DNA from: Schoenoplectus triqueter
Taxonomy: Eukaryota; Streptophyta; Magnoliopsida; Poales; Cyperaceae
Direction: 5' to 3'
Assembly (NCBI GenBank): GCA_964058805.1
Contig: CAXKVV010001108.1
Span: 1 to 64,000, forward strand
DNA length: 64,000 nucleotides
Numbering within the stretch: the first letter of the stretch is position 1; each line of letters starts with the position of its first letter. Made by a program: the position numbers and the translations under genes. The notes beneath the pieces were generated by a model. It was not told the origin of the DNA and made no database searches. It saw only the letters and a list, made by a program, of their open reading frames with translations. Shown here one piece after another: positions 1 through 11,298 of the stretch.

Positions 1-125
1 TGAACCCCTATGGAACCAAATCAAAACAAAGAATTCAGGAAATATCAAATTATTGACGCCAAATCAACTCAAGTAACAGGAGTGAAGGCAAGTCTGCAAA
101 CAAACATAACTGCACTGTCAATGCT

Positions 126-794
126 TCATCTCTTCAAAATGGCGACCAACACCCCAGTTGACATGCCAAGAACGCAACACACCCCGACAACACGGGTACG
201 CCGTAACAAAAGATCCAGCCACTTTACCTGCTGCATCACCGATGTCAGAATCTGAAGCCTCCCCATTTCTTCCATTTTATTAAAGAAAACCATTGGCTTT
301 AAGGATCGCCTCATCAGAAAAGCCATAGCGAAGGGGAATGTAAATGCTGCGATCCCCTGAATCGAGACCTCTTGAGGCGATCCCTGTGGCATGGAGTAAA
401 GAAGCCATGCACCAACCCCAAGGTGAGTGATGCCAAGCAGGGCAAAAACAGTGCTCAGGCCGTGAATTGACTTGCGCATTTTATCAAGCACCTCACGGGT
501 CTCATTGGCCAGGGGCGACAGATCCCGCTCTACTGTCGGCCCCTCGATCTCCTGGTGCTTAAACGTTTCAGACCCAGTACAGGGATTTGAACCAGTACTG
601 GATGGTTCCGGTGGCGGCGTGGAGGAAAGGGTTCTGGACGTGAGAATGAACGGATGCGAGATGGGTCTGTAGAAATAGGTGGGGGAAGGGATAAAGGGTT
701 TTGGAGTGGGGAGAGATGATATGTGAGGAGTGGATTTGGGGAGCAAGGAGAGGAATCTAGGGTTTAGAAGTCTGCGTGTGATGGTAGTCGCCAT
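126..794 (-). CDS. Predicted organelle-targeted membrane protein, function unknown
   Basis: Single-exon reading frame of 222 residues. I start it at the ATG at 794 because the upstream in-frame codons (to 857) give an unlikely leader, while from 794 the protein opens MATTITRRLL, a typical basic, Ser/Thr/Pro-rich organellar presequence running to about residue 65. Three hydrophobic segments follow, at about 113-133, 146-161 and 202-220, with a basic end (AILKR). Residues 92-110 form an amphipathic, charged stretch before the first membrane segment. The composition suggests a small mitochondrial inner-membrane or plastid membrane protein. I recognise it only as a plant-type hypothetical protein and assign no function. 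It is divergent to the PRELI-family gene starting at 1738, so the two probably share an upstream region of about 940 bp. Confidence 0.72.
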   Translation of the reverse strand: MATTITRRLLNPRFLSLLPKSTPHISSLPTPKPFIPSPTYFYRPISHPFILTSRTLSSTPPPEPSSTGSNPCTGSETFKHQEIEGPTVERDLSPLANETREVLDKMRKSIHGLSTVFALLGITHLGVGAWLLYSMPQGSPQEVSIQGIAAFTFPFAMAFLMRRSLKPMVFFNKMEEMGRLQILTSVMQQVKWLDLLLRRTRVVGVCCVLGMSTGVLVAILKR

Positions 795-1194
795 GGTTGA
801 GGTTGAGGAATTACGATTCAGGAAACAGAGGGAGAGAACAGTAGGCGGAGACGACAAGCGGTAAAGGATTTTGGTTGACTAATCACTATTGAGTAGTGAT
901 GATGCCCGCCGTTTCTATCATGGTACTTAATTCCGAGACCCATTTGGAAACAATTATGATTCCAATAAATTCAAGGCCCGGATGTATCAGTGGTCACACA
1001 TCAAAACCACGGTCCAGTAACAAATGGTCAAATGGATATATGCCTTCTTGCTTCTTCCCCAATCCAACCGCCGACTCGACGCCCCCCGTATTTGAATGTT
1101 ATATTATCTACGTGTCAATCTGTGTTGACTTATCTGTAGCGAGTTCAGTACTTGCTACCTACACCTGTGCAAATGGCTAAAGTGACCAGAAATT

Positions 1195-1600
1195 CTCGGT
1201 AGATCCGGATTCAAGGATTTTTTATTTAAACCGTCCAAAAACAAATTTTAAGAAACGGCTTAACAGTAAATTTATTTTTACAAACGGTCTAATAAAGAAC
1301 GTGAGTTCAACTCACGTCCTTAAAACGTTATTTTCTCTGCCCGTCCGCTGCCCAAACAAAAGAAAACAAAATGACCAAAAGGACGTGAGTTAAACTCACG
1401 CCCTTTAAGTTCACATATCGCATTTATATCATTTTTTTCATTTTCGGTGGTTTTGAAAGATAACTTTCCCTTTAACCTTTGTGTCTTTGGACAGTGTTCG
1501 GACAGGTAAAATGAAGATTTAAGAACATGAGTTCAACTCACGCCATTAGTTAGACCGTTTATGAAAATAACTTTGTTTTAAACCGAATCTGTAGATAATA
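1195..1600. repeat. Fold-back repeat with three palindromes between divergent genes
   Basis: The palindrome CGTGAGTTCAACTCACG occurs at 1300-1316, with one-base variants at 1384-1400 and 1526-1542. The flanks are inverted copies of each other: AAACGGTCTAATAAAG near 1282-1297 matches the complement of the segment near 1545-1560, and 1203-1255 resembles the complement of 1560-1600. This looks like a decayed small fold-back transposon lying upstream of both neighbouring genes. No clear target-site duplication was found. Confidence 0.55.
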
Positions 1601-1737
1601 TTAATTATTAGATTTTAAGTAAAAACTCCCGTATTCAACTTACAAATCCAGAACTCCCTCAATTTCATCTCTCCTTTTCGCCTCTTTCCAATTTGCAAAA
1701 CCCCACCCCCAAAAGAAAATATTTAAAGAATCAGAAA

Positions 1738-3063
1738 ATGGTGCTCTCGTACAACCAAGAACATGTCTATCGCCACCCATGGGATCGGGTCACCGCCGCC
1801 GCGTGGCGGAAGTACACCGATCCGGCGGCTGGAGCCTCCTTGTCGCACATCGCCGACGTGCACACGCTCTCCCGCCAACTGGACCCGGATTCGGGTCGCC
1901 TCGTCTCGACCCGCTCCATTGCAGTGCGATCGCCTTTTCTCCCCTTCCCTGTTCGCCGTTTGATTGGCCAGGATTCGGTCGTGTGTCACTGTGTTGAATC
2001 CTCCATAGTCGATGCCTCCTCCAGGTAATGATAGATAATTACAGGATTTAATTGAATGTATGTTACAGAGTTTCTTGGAACTTGATGTTGAGTTGACATT
2101 TCATCATATATCCTCCAGTAAGTATTGGGGTGATATGATCTGAAGTACTTGATACTTATTCAGTGGCAAATTAGAAGGTACGGATGAATGTATGATGAGC
2201 TAAACACGTGAATGACACTAACTATTAATCTAGTATAGGTGTCCCTGGTATTGTTATGGTTTTAGAGATCTATGTTTAATTAATCCAGTTATGCCTCAAT
2301 CAACCTGTAATACCCACTAGTGCTTCTTCATCACTCTTTTTTATCTTTAATCTAGTTCTTGTTTGCTCATTAACTAACGTCCACAAAGAAATATTACAAG
2401 GAATTGGAAAAAGAACCAAAAAGTGTTCAACTGCTAGGCGAAGCTGTTCATAGACCATGCTTTCTGGTGCATTTCTGCCACATGTATTTGAAGTAGCCAA
2501 GGAACCTGTGACTAATAAAAAGTTTCAAATGCATCTAGCTCGAGAAAATTAATTTTTAGCTTTGGATAAGAAACATTGTTACACCCAATAATTTTACATC
2601 ACTATCATCCCAGCTTACCAGATCTGGACGCATACCCTGCACGAAAAATTATTGCAGTAAGTTGATCATTTTTGGGAACATTCTTCTTTTCTTTTCAATG
2701 CTCTAGAGTATAGTTGCAATTTTTAACAAATGAATGATTAAAAAAGTATATGCTTGATCAATAAATTCACCACATTTATTTACCCAATACAGGTCAATGG
2801 ATGTGGTGGTCAAGAATGTGAGCCTGCGAGGCCTTATAGAGGTGGAGGAGAAGTCGACGTACCGGCCACACCCTGAGAAGCCTAGTGACTGGACAGCATT
2901 CAGGCAGGAGACAAGTATCCGTGTAAAGCCTCTCTCAGCCATTGCCAGTTTGGCAGAGCGCATTGAGCGGCGATGTGCCGAGAAGTTTGTGCAGAACAGC
3001 GTCAAGGGTCGTGAGGTCGTTGAGCGCATTTGCAAATACCTTGAGGGGGGTGAGGCCGTATGA
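1738..3063 (+). CDS. PRELI/MSF1 domain mitochondrial lipid-transfer protein
   Basis: Two exons, 1738-2024 and 2793-3063, join in frame (AG|GTAATG donor, ATACAG acceptor) to a 185-residue protein, close to the length I recall for plant PRELI-like proteins. The order is family-typical: an N-terminal QEHVYRHPWDRV motif, then RLIGQD and HCVES in the middle, then a Trp-containing strand (SDWTAFRQETSIRVKPLSA) and a C-terminal helix ending KGREVVERICKYLE. In yeast and animals (Ups1/PRELID1) this domain carries phosphatidic acid or phosphatidylserine across the mitochondrial intermembrane space with a small Mdm35/TRIAP1 partner; the plant role is inferred. Exon 1 is much richer in GC than its surroundings. 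The ATG at 1738 is preferred over the upstream one at 1693 because family homology begins there. Confidence 0.9.
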
Positions 3064-4670
3064 ACATCTTTTCTCTCTCTTCTTATTGTTTTGTTCTTTT
3101 TTTTTTTAACTCTTGCTTGTTTTCCTTTTTCCTTTTCTTCCAAGCAAGGACCGTGTATTAGTCATGGCTGGAGGATGATGAATAACTTGTAAAATAATGA
3201 ATATGTAATTGTAGGACTAAGTTTACTTCTGCCTTAAAGTCATTTGTAAATGTAGATGGATCTTCATAGTTCTGCTGTATTTTTCTTGAAATCTGGGAAG
3301 CTTTTGTGGCCCTAGTTTAATATCAAGACCTGTTGGATGATGAACCTAGATCGATTCTGTTAAGAGAGATGATTTCCGGTGGAAGTGTACGTTTTGTTGA
3401 ATTCCTTTTATAGCTGTTAATACTTGGTAGAACTGTTACAACCTACAAGGGAACAACCATATGAGCACTTTTTTTGTATATCATATGTTGCTTGTATTAT
3501 GGTTAAAGCATTACATTATATGCCATGTGACTGGATTGGATTTTTCATGAGCTAGTCTTCAAGCATTAAGCTCACCATTTTTGTTTATCAGTTTTGCTTG
3601 GATAGAACCCTACTGACAGTATATGTTATTGTTCGTGACTATTTGCTGGGCCTTACATATAAAACAAAGCTACACTGTACTATTTGCTGTACTCTCCAAT
3701 TATTTTTCATAATGGAATAATCTAGGTCTTGAAAGTGGAGTTCCGTACATATTTAGTGTTGTAGATTAACTGGCTTTGCTTTGCACTATATTTGTCATGT
3801 TCTCCTTGTACTACGAGAGATTTCTGTGATCACCTATTGCTCGCACTACAAATCAAGTAGCTAGTCTCTAGCAATGCTATATATGTGCTTCCCACACTAA
3901 CAACATTACATCCCATACATGACAAATTGAATGAGGCAGATGTAACCCAAGATTCATAAATTTCACATTTTGGTCCTTCACTTACTGAGCAACGCAACAC
4001 TCCTCTAAAGGCGGGAAAAGGGGGGAAAATGGAAGGAAAAGAAAGGAGGGGGGGAAAGAAAAGGAAGAAGATGCATCCACGTCTATATTGTGCTTTCAGA
4101 ATAACCTAAAAGTTCATCTACAAACAGGTTGCTCGTTCCCTATATATGTTTCCAAATTCTTTTTAATTGACATATTGTTTCACAGATAATTAACTGAGGA
4201 CCAAACTAACATAATCCAAAAAAAAAAAAATTGAAACTTTTGCAAACATTGTCTTCTGCATTGAGGGTGCATAATTCCTCAACGCTTATCCAATAATTTA
4301 AACCTCATCTGGTCTTTTAAATAGGTACCAAGAAAGGAAGAGATCACTCACTATATGTCCTGCAAAATTCTCACCATCTCTAGAGATCAAAAACACACAA
4401 TCTAGCTTCTTCTCCATGCCATGCTTTAATATTTTAAATTATGTTGCACACATTTGTGATGCCACATGGGCAGTACCCTATCTGAGCTTTTTGTGAAAAT
4501 ATGTTACATGCGATTTCTTCAGAGACGAGCTGATATTTCATAATTTGTGCGCATATTGACATTCTTGCACCTTGCAAGGCAAATTAAGATTTGTCTCCTC
4601 TATCCCTTCTGACTTTAATTATTTGATTAAAACACTCAAGACCAGAATCATATATTCATGAGAACTTTTT
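3064..4670. other. 3' flank of PRELI gene and intergenic DNA
   Basis: It starts with the likely 3' UTR (T-rich, with a possible polyadenylation signal near 3195). No coding pattern, RNA gene or clear transposon ends were seen. A purine-rich patch lies at 4010-4075. Confidence 0.5.
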
Positions 4671-5079
4671 TGATGGATTGTTGATTTTGAAATTTCATAT
4701 TTTATTCTTAAAGGAAAGGATCTGATTTGGAGATGATTCTTCATTGTAGTACGAGATCATCTGTTCTGTGACCTTTAAACCTAAATATCATGCATTGTTT
4801 ACTCTTTTCTTTTGTCAAGCTTGTGATAAATGCAAAAGAAAAGAAGCATCTTCTTACTGTTATTTGATAGTGCTGATGGATTGTTGATTTTGAAATTTCA
4901 TATTTTATTCTTAAAGGAAAGGATCTGATTTGGAGATGATTCTTCATTGTAGTACGAGATCATCTGTTCTGTGACCTTAAAACCTAAATATCATGCATTG
5001 TTTACTCTTTTCTTTTGTCAAGCTTGTGATAAATGCAAAAGAAAAGAAGCATCTTCTTACTGTTATTTAGTGCTGATGG
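4671..5079. repeat. Tandem duplication, two copies of about 203 bp
   Basis: The segment beginning TGATGGATTGTTGATTTTGA at 4671 is repeated from 4874, almost base for base, up to about 5079. Differences are few: a T/A change in the GTGACCTT run and loss of two bases in TTTGATAG versus TTTAG. The near-identity means the duplication is recent. It contains no convincing reading frame. Confidence 0.9.
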
Positions 5080-6033
5080 GGTTTTGTGCTTAAAGGGTTT
5101 TTAGGATGTGGTTGTTACTTTTTAAAAAAAGAAGAAAGAAAGCTGTGATATTTAGTTTGTTGGTATAAAAGGTCCAGTGGCTTTTTTATTCTGTTAAAAA
5201 AGATGGAAGTCTGGCCCTCAAATTTTATTGATTGTAAAAATTAGATGATGCAGTGAATGAAAATGTGTTTCAGGGTATTTCTGGGCACAAAGGTTATTAA
5301 GTTCTAAATTTTTGTATGATTTAATTCTTCACTCATTAGTAGCAAAATTAGTTTCCATTAGAAGAATGGAAAGTTACTTGGTCTGAAAATTTGTTTATTC
5401 TTGATGCATGCTTCCTTGAGATCAGTTCTAGGTCCTCTACACTGGCACCAGTTGTTACCAGTGCATATCCTTTCAACATGCACTATTTTAGATTGGGCTC
5501 CCTGTTGATTTTTAGAGAAAGAAAAGAGAGGAAAAGTAAATGGGCCTGTGGTTGGTCTATGATCCTAGAATAAAAAGGAACTAAATTAGGAAAATTCTAA
5601 AAGAAATTGAGCCCATGTAATAGTGTATAGGCCGAAAAATGTTTTTAAATTAATGATAAAAAGAAAAGATGGCTCTTATACTAATGGAGATTTTCTCTTA
5701 TGACTAACAAATAAGAAGAGACTTCATGAGGAAATTATAAAACGACATAAATCCCAGAGGTCGGGTGAAGAAGCAGAGAAAAAGTCCTAATTAAATTATT
5801 AAATTCCATATATAAAAGCATGCTTTAAAAATTGCGGTGTAATTGCGATAATCCATCGAGTGAAAAATAGATTAGAGTGCATAAACTGTTGAAACATTAA
5901 AAAATTTACATACATATTATGTCCATAAAATGAAGAAAATTTATTCATTTTAATTCTGTGTTTTTCATCGTGCCCTCCATTGGGGCCATGCTTCATGCGT
6001 CCTCTTAACACAATACAAAAATCAAAAGAGCAA
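5080..6033. other. Intergenic, nothing recognised
   Basis: AT-rich sequence with short open frames that show no family signature. Confidence 0.4.
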
Positions 6034-6276
6034 TCGGGCGGGTCGGGTCGGGTTCGGATCGGACGGGTCGGGTCAGTTTGATATTCTGGAAAAAATCGGG
6101 TCGGTCGAGTTAGATCAATTTACATGTGTTTTTTTTATATTTTTGATAGATTTTGATTGGATTGAAAGTCATTTAATCTCGAATCGGATCGAATCAGTTT
6201 GATTTTTAAAAAAAATCAAGTTTAGATCAAGATGAATCGGACAAATTTCTCGCATCGGCTTCGCCATCTCTAATTA
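6034..6276 (+). mobile_element. Dispersed GGGTCGGATC-type repeat, copy 1
   Basis: Rich in GGGTCGG/GGATCGGA words and ending GCCATCTCTA. It aligns by eye along most of its length with 38847-39130, sharing for example TTTTTGATAGATTTTGATT and TCAGTTTGATTTTT. The left end, expected as TAGAGGTG, is degraded here. Probably a small terminal-inverted-repeat element; the superfamily is not certain. Confidence 0.55.
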
Positions 6277-7290
6277 AACACTTCATTGTCGAGCTGTCGG
6301 AAATAAAAGCTCCAACGAGCCTCGCAGAAAAACCTGTTGAATATAAATACACACACGACACACATAATGCCACAGCAAATTAAACTGGGACATTTATAAA
6401 AGAAAAAGACGTGGCGAATTCTCATTTGCACTGCCGTATTGTATTGGCATCCACATGCATGTACCTTTTGAAAGAGAACAGAATTAATAATGCAGCTGTG
6501 TTGGGTATCTCTGTAAAGTGTTGTAGCATGGAGATTGGAGAGCACCTCAAATTCGCCATGCTTTTCTTTTGTTGGGTATGTGGTGGAGGGCACTACCACT
6601 ACCACTATGTATCATGTTTGTTCAATCTGATCTCAAGATTATGCAAAAAAAAATTCACAATATTAAGAGCAATTACAATACCAAGGCTCTTATTATTTGA
6701 TTTTAAGTTGCAATTACAAGTTATAGATTTCTTTAGTATTTCTTTTGAAAAATGAAAAAAAAAAGACCTCTCCAGAGAAATATATGGCTTAATGGATGAG
6801 ATTTCAACCATTAATCAACTAAAAAGAATTATCAATTAGTCATCTCCAAATCAAAATGGGCGTCTTCTAATTTATTTTATTTGAAAATGAATTTGGATTT
6901 TATGCAAACAAATATGCACGTGATAAGTGCTGAAATATAGATTTATCAAGCATAATTTTATCATCATAAACCAAATAAAATGGAACTTAATAATAAGAAG
7001 CCCAATTAATGTATCATTGAAATATCATTGGGATAAATATATATCCACTAAAGCGCCCATACATGCATAGTGTTAAACCACGTCCCCCTTAAAATAAACA
7101 ATGCAAAAAAAAATACTGTAAAAAAGAAGATTTGTAAGGCAAAACAATAATAAGAAAAATGGAGAAAATAAAGAAGGAAAATAATGAACTAGAGATGTTC
7201 AAAAGAAGCCTCCACTGAAAATCTTGCCGTCCATCTATCCTTCTTTTTTAAGCCATCTTCCTAATTACAATTTGTTCCTCCACGTGGCAT

Positions 7291-7467
7291 TTAGTGCATG
7301 TAGTAGGCGAAAAAGGAGAGAACGGAGGCACCGATGGCCATGCCGAAGGCCGGTGCAGCAGACCAGGCAGCGCTGGCCGGTGCGGGTGCCGGGGCCTCAG
7401 AAGCCATGACAGCGGTGGCAGAGGCAGCAGCAAAAAGAACAACACATGCAACCTTCTTCATCTCCAT
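7291..7467 (-). CDS. Arabinogalactan peptide, AGP23-like
   Basis: A 58-residue single-exon protein. It has a signal peptide ([20 protein letters not shown], then MAS), a short mature core with Ala-Pro repeats ([10 protein letters not shown], sites for proline hydroxylation and arabinogalactan O-glycosylation), and a C-terminal hydrophobic tail ([10 protein letters not shown]) that would be exchanged for a GPI anchor. The MEMKK start and SFFAYY end match the AGP23 branch of arabinogalactan peptides as I recall it. Expected location is the outer face of the plasma membrane; members are often expressed in pollen, which the sequence cannot show. The ATG at 7467 is chosen because an upstream in-frame ATG at 7482 would put Thr/Pro residues before the signal peptide. 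A TATA box lies 110 bp upstream. Confidence 0.85.
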   Translation of the reverse strand: MEMKKVACVVLFAAASATAVMASEAPAPAPASAAWSAAPAFGMAIGASVLSFFAYYMH

Positions 7468-7576
7468 TGTTGTTGTTGGCACAAAAAGCTGAAAAAAGTT
7501 TTATGAGATGTGTGTATGGATTTGCTTTTGTGCTTGTTTGCTGATTGCTTGGGTTAATTAGGGGAATTATGAGGGG

Positions 7577-7584
7577 CTTTTATA
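7577..7584 (-). promoter_or_regulatory. TATA box of the AGP23-like gene
   Basis: TATAAAAG on the minus strand, 110 bp before the ATG at 7467, which is a normal plant distance. Confidence 0.65.
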
Positions 7585-7599
7585 GATGGCAGGGGTTGA

Positions 7600-9071
7600 A
7601 GAGAAGTTGGTTTTGGATGGTTCAAAATAGGTGTCTTTTTAACGGGTTTCTAAGTTTAGAGAATATATTTTAGGTAATTAAGGCCATTAATTGGTGGTGA
7701 CCACATGTTGTAGACTGGAAAAGATCTACGTGCTAGCATGTGAATATGAGGGGAGCTTATTTTTTTTTTAATTTTCTTTCAAGACTCTTGAACGGGTCCA
7801 ACGGGTCAACTGGTTAAACATTTGTGTTCGATGGACTAAAATTGTGAAGGACACTTTTAATTTGTTTTGAAAATGTCAATTTTTGTGAGGGGAAGTATGG
7901 AACGCAGGAACAATTCAGTATACTTATTATTCCTATTTATAAAATTCCAGATAAATTTTAGACGCTTAATGATAGAAATTAATTGAGGATTATCACACGA
8001 ACGGTTGTTGGTATGATATGCAAACTTAAATGCTGATGTTTTCCGCTGTAAATTGTATCATTTTCTGTACATTAATTTGAAAATATCTTTCGTCTTAAGC
8101 AGGTTTCCCCATTTTAGAATTTTTTTCCCAAGATATAAAATCTAATTTATACACATGCATTTTAAATTAGATTGAATAATCAACTTTTTTTTATACTCAA
8201 TTGATTCTATTGCACTAAATAATTTTTTTGATTTGTCAATTTACAAAATAACATTTGAATTTTATAATTTATTTTGTTTGAGCATTGTACATGGACTAGA
8301 ATGCTAAATAAATTAGTGCACAAGAACCAAGACTAATGATGAGATACAAAAGTTAAATCAAGACTGCATTAAGTTTAGATTTATTTAGATTCAAATTGAA
8401 TTAATGAAGTTAAATTGAGTTTAAATAGTAAGGAAATCAGAAAACATTCCAACTCATTAGTAACAACTCAAAAGTCATCCTAACAACTTAGGAAATCTCA
8501 AGAAAATTGGACTAAGTCATAAAGCCTTCAAAATAACTAGAGTGTATCATTGCCATAATGATTTGAAATCGTTACAACGATATGAGCCATTGTAACAGTT
8601 TACCAGACATTATAATGACTCTAAACCATTACAATGACTTGTAAACTGTTAGCAACGTCTTAAGCCAAAAATAACTTCTTGACATGGCTATTCCTTCTTC
8701 TAAACTGTTGCAACGACTTGTAATCAACTATTTAAGTTGAAAACAACTTCTAAATAGGCTCCAGAAAGTCTATATAAAGAGATTACTCTCTCACTCATGA
8801 TAGACTTATTTCATACAATAAAATCTCATTTTTTTAGTGAATAATAAGTCATATTCTAAGTGAGAGAGATAAACCCAAATAAGTTGATACTTATTGATAA
8901 ATCAAATCCTTGTCTTAAACTCAATCTAGCTCCTCTCCATTATCTCAATTTGATTCTATGTGAACAACTCATTTTGGAAGAGTGGTAATTTTGGAAGAGT
9001 GATAGAATAGTGTATTTTTGGAAGAGTGATGGAATAGTGATATTATTGACTATTCGGAAGAGCGAAAATAT
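7600..9071. other. Intergenic, possible decayed LTR sequence
   Basis: No gene. Around 8540-8720 short words such as GTTGCAACGACTTGTAA and TTACAATGACTTGTAA recur. A TATA-like TCTATATAAAGAG at 8768 and an AATAAA at 8818 follow, an arrangement seen in LTRs, but I cannot find both LTR ends. Confidence 0.3.
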
Positions 9072-9148
9072 CGTTTGGCAGTTATTAATCAGAATAGTTA
9101 AAATATGAATAATTATGATACTAACAATGATGATGATAATAATAGTAA

Positions 9149-9182
<34 letters not shown>

Positions 9183-10017
9183 GTAATAAAATAATGATAA
9201 TAATCATAATCATAATCATAATAATGTAATAATAAATCATCATAATTTCAATAATATAATCATAATATAATAATACAATACAACATACTCAAATAATAAT
9301 AAAATAATAATCATAATCATGATAATAATAATCATAGTCATAATCATAATAATATAATAATATAATAAAAAAATTATAATCATAATAATATAATTATAAT
9401 TATACTATAATATAATATAATATAATATAATATAATAATAAGTAATAATAATCATAGTCATAATCATAATAATATAATAATAAAATTATAATAATAATCA
9501 AAATAATATAATATAATAATAATAAATAATCATAATTATAATAATATAATAATATAATAATAAATAATTATTATCATAATAATATAATATTAATATAATC
9601 AGAATATAATAATATAATATTAATAAATAATAAAAAAAATTATCATATAATAATAATACTAACAGTGATGTTAATATAATACTAACAATAATTATTATAA
9701 TAATGTAATATATAATAATAAATAATTAATTAAATGATCATCATAATATTAATATAATATTAAATCATAATCATAATAATAATCATAATAATAAATCATA
9801 ATCACAATTATAATCATAATATAATAATATAATATAACATAATCAAATAATAATCGCTATTCCGACGAGAGCTAATCCGATATACCACCTATAACTTGGT
9901 ATACCGGATTAGTACTCTTCTGCACTCTTCTACTTAGTCTAAAATTCATTTGGCAAATTAATTCATCGAAATAACTATTATATTCTAACTTTTTGCTATT
10001 CCACCATGTGCCAAACG
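9072..10017. mobile_element. Possible small inverted-repeat element swollen by AAT repeats
   Basis: CGTTTGGCA at 9072-9080 is inverted as TGCCAAACG at 10009-10017. The next 40 bases on each side are weakly similar (GAATAG followed by A-rich sequence). The interior is mostly low-complexity AAT-type repeat. The termini are short, so the call is tentative. Confidence 0.35.
9105..9860. repeat. Degenerate AAT/ATAATC microsatellite, about 750 bp
   Basis: Almost continuous TAA/ATA/ATC trinucleotide and hexanucleotide repeats with local pure runs, for example at 9150-9182. No coding content. Confidence 0.9.
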
Positions 10018-10860
10018 TACCCCTTGTGTTTTAGTGCGTTGTCATTCACTTTCTTTTGAGTTGAATGTTTTATCACTCATTTATTTATTATTTTGAGTGT
10101 GTTGTCACTCATTTTTTTATTTTTATTGTCATTAGACTTGATAGTCTATTTTTATGTAAGTGATCAAGTTCTACACTTGTAATTCATTTATTTTAGTATT
10201 TTGACTCAATTTCAATTGTTGTGAAAATTGAGAGTCCAAAAATATAGACATTATATGTCAAACTTTGTTATATTTTGTATTCTTACTTATTTTTCTTTTC
10301 TTTTCTCTCTTTCTTTAATTGTTATATTCTTATAAGAATTGAATTGAAATTATTTTTAGTTATTATTAAACTTAAATTTTAAGCCCCAAAATAATTTTCT
10401 CTCTCTTCCTTTTAGATTCTTCATATTTTTGCTCCATCTGGTCTTTTAGATCCTAATTACCAAATCCTACAGTTTAATTTATAATTCTAATTCTCACTAC
10501 TACAACTAAATCTTTTTAATTTTGATGCCCCATTCTTACGAACTGTGGGGAGAAATTTACGCTCAATTCTATTTTAAATATTACTATTCCAACATAAATT
10601 AATATTCATAAAAATTTCAATATAATTTACTAAATAAATTCTTTACTTTAAAAATGAATAAAATTTTAAATTTGATTATATAAGATTATATATGATATTC
10701 ACTAATTTGATTAAATAAGATATTTATTCACTATAAGTATTATAATTTGACATTCTTTATGGTTAAAATCATATTATTAACATAAAAAAGACCAATTTTT
10801 TTTCGGTACATAGGACTAGCTGGTCTGAAATTTAAACTCGGTATTATTGTGAATGGGATC
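10018..10860. other. Intergenic, nothing recognised
   Basis: AT-rich. A short GTGTGTTGTCACTCATTT-like phrase recurs at 10030-10120. No gene or element ends found. Confidence 0.35.
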
Positions 10861-10869
10861 AATTGTGGC

Positions 10870-11289
10870 CACTGTTTTAAAATGCGGTCCATGCGGACGT
10901 ATATGCGGCTGCATATGTGTATGCGGTGGTCGGACCGTACTCAGAATAATATGCAGTCCAGTATGCGGTATATATTATATAAAAACTAAAAAAACTCGTC
11001 TAATATACGGTATATATTATAAAAAAATAAAAAATATATCATAAAATTTTATAAAAATAATATATATTTTATTGAGATTTGAACTTGCACAAATGTGCTA
11101 TTATATAAACATTGAAATAACTAGATAATCTTTTTCTTTTCTAATATTCTATACTCCTATTTATTATATTATAGATATAAAATCCGCATATAAAATTTCA
11201 CAAGAAAATCCGCATATGCGGCCGCATACCGCATATGCGATATGCGATGACCATCCGCATGCATATTGAAATCGGTATTTTAAATCATT
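10870..11289. mobile_element. Mutator-like non-autonomous element, 420 bp
   Basis: The element is flanked by the exact 9-bp direct repeat AATTGTGGC (10861-10869 and 11290-11298), the duplication length of Mutator-like transposons. The ends are imperfect inverted repeats: CACTGTTTTAAAATGCGG on the left, AATGATTTAAAATACCGA (complement) on the right. Both subterminal regions carry inverted clusters of ATGCGG/CCGCAT. The interior has no transposase. Confidence 0.65.
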
Positions 11290-11298
11290 AATTGTGGC

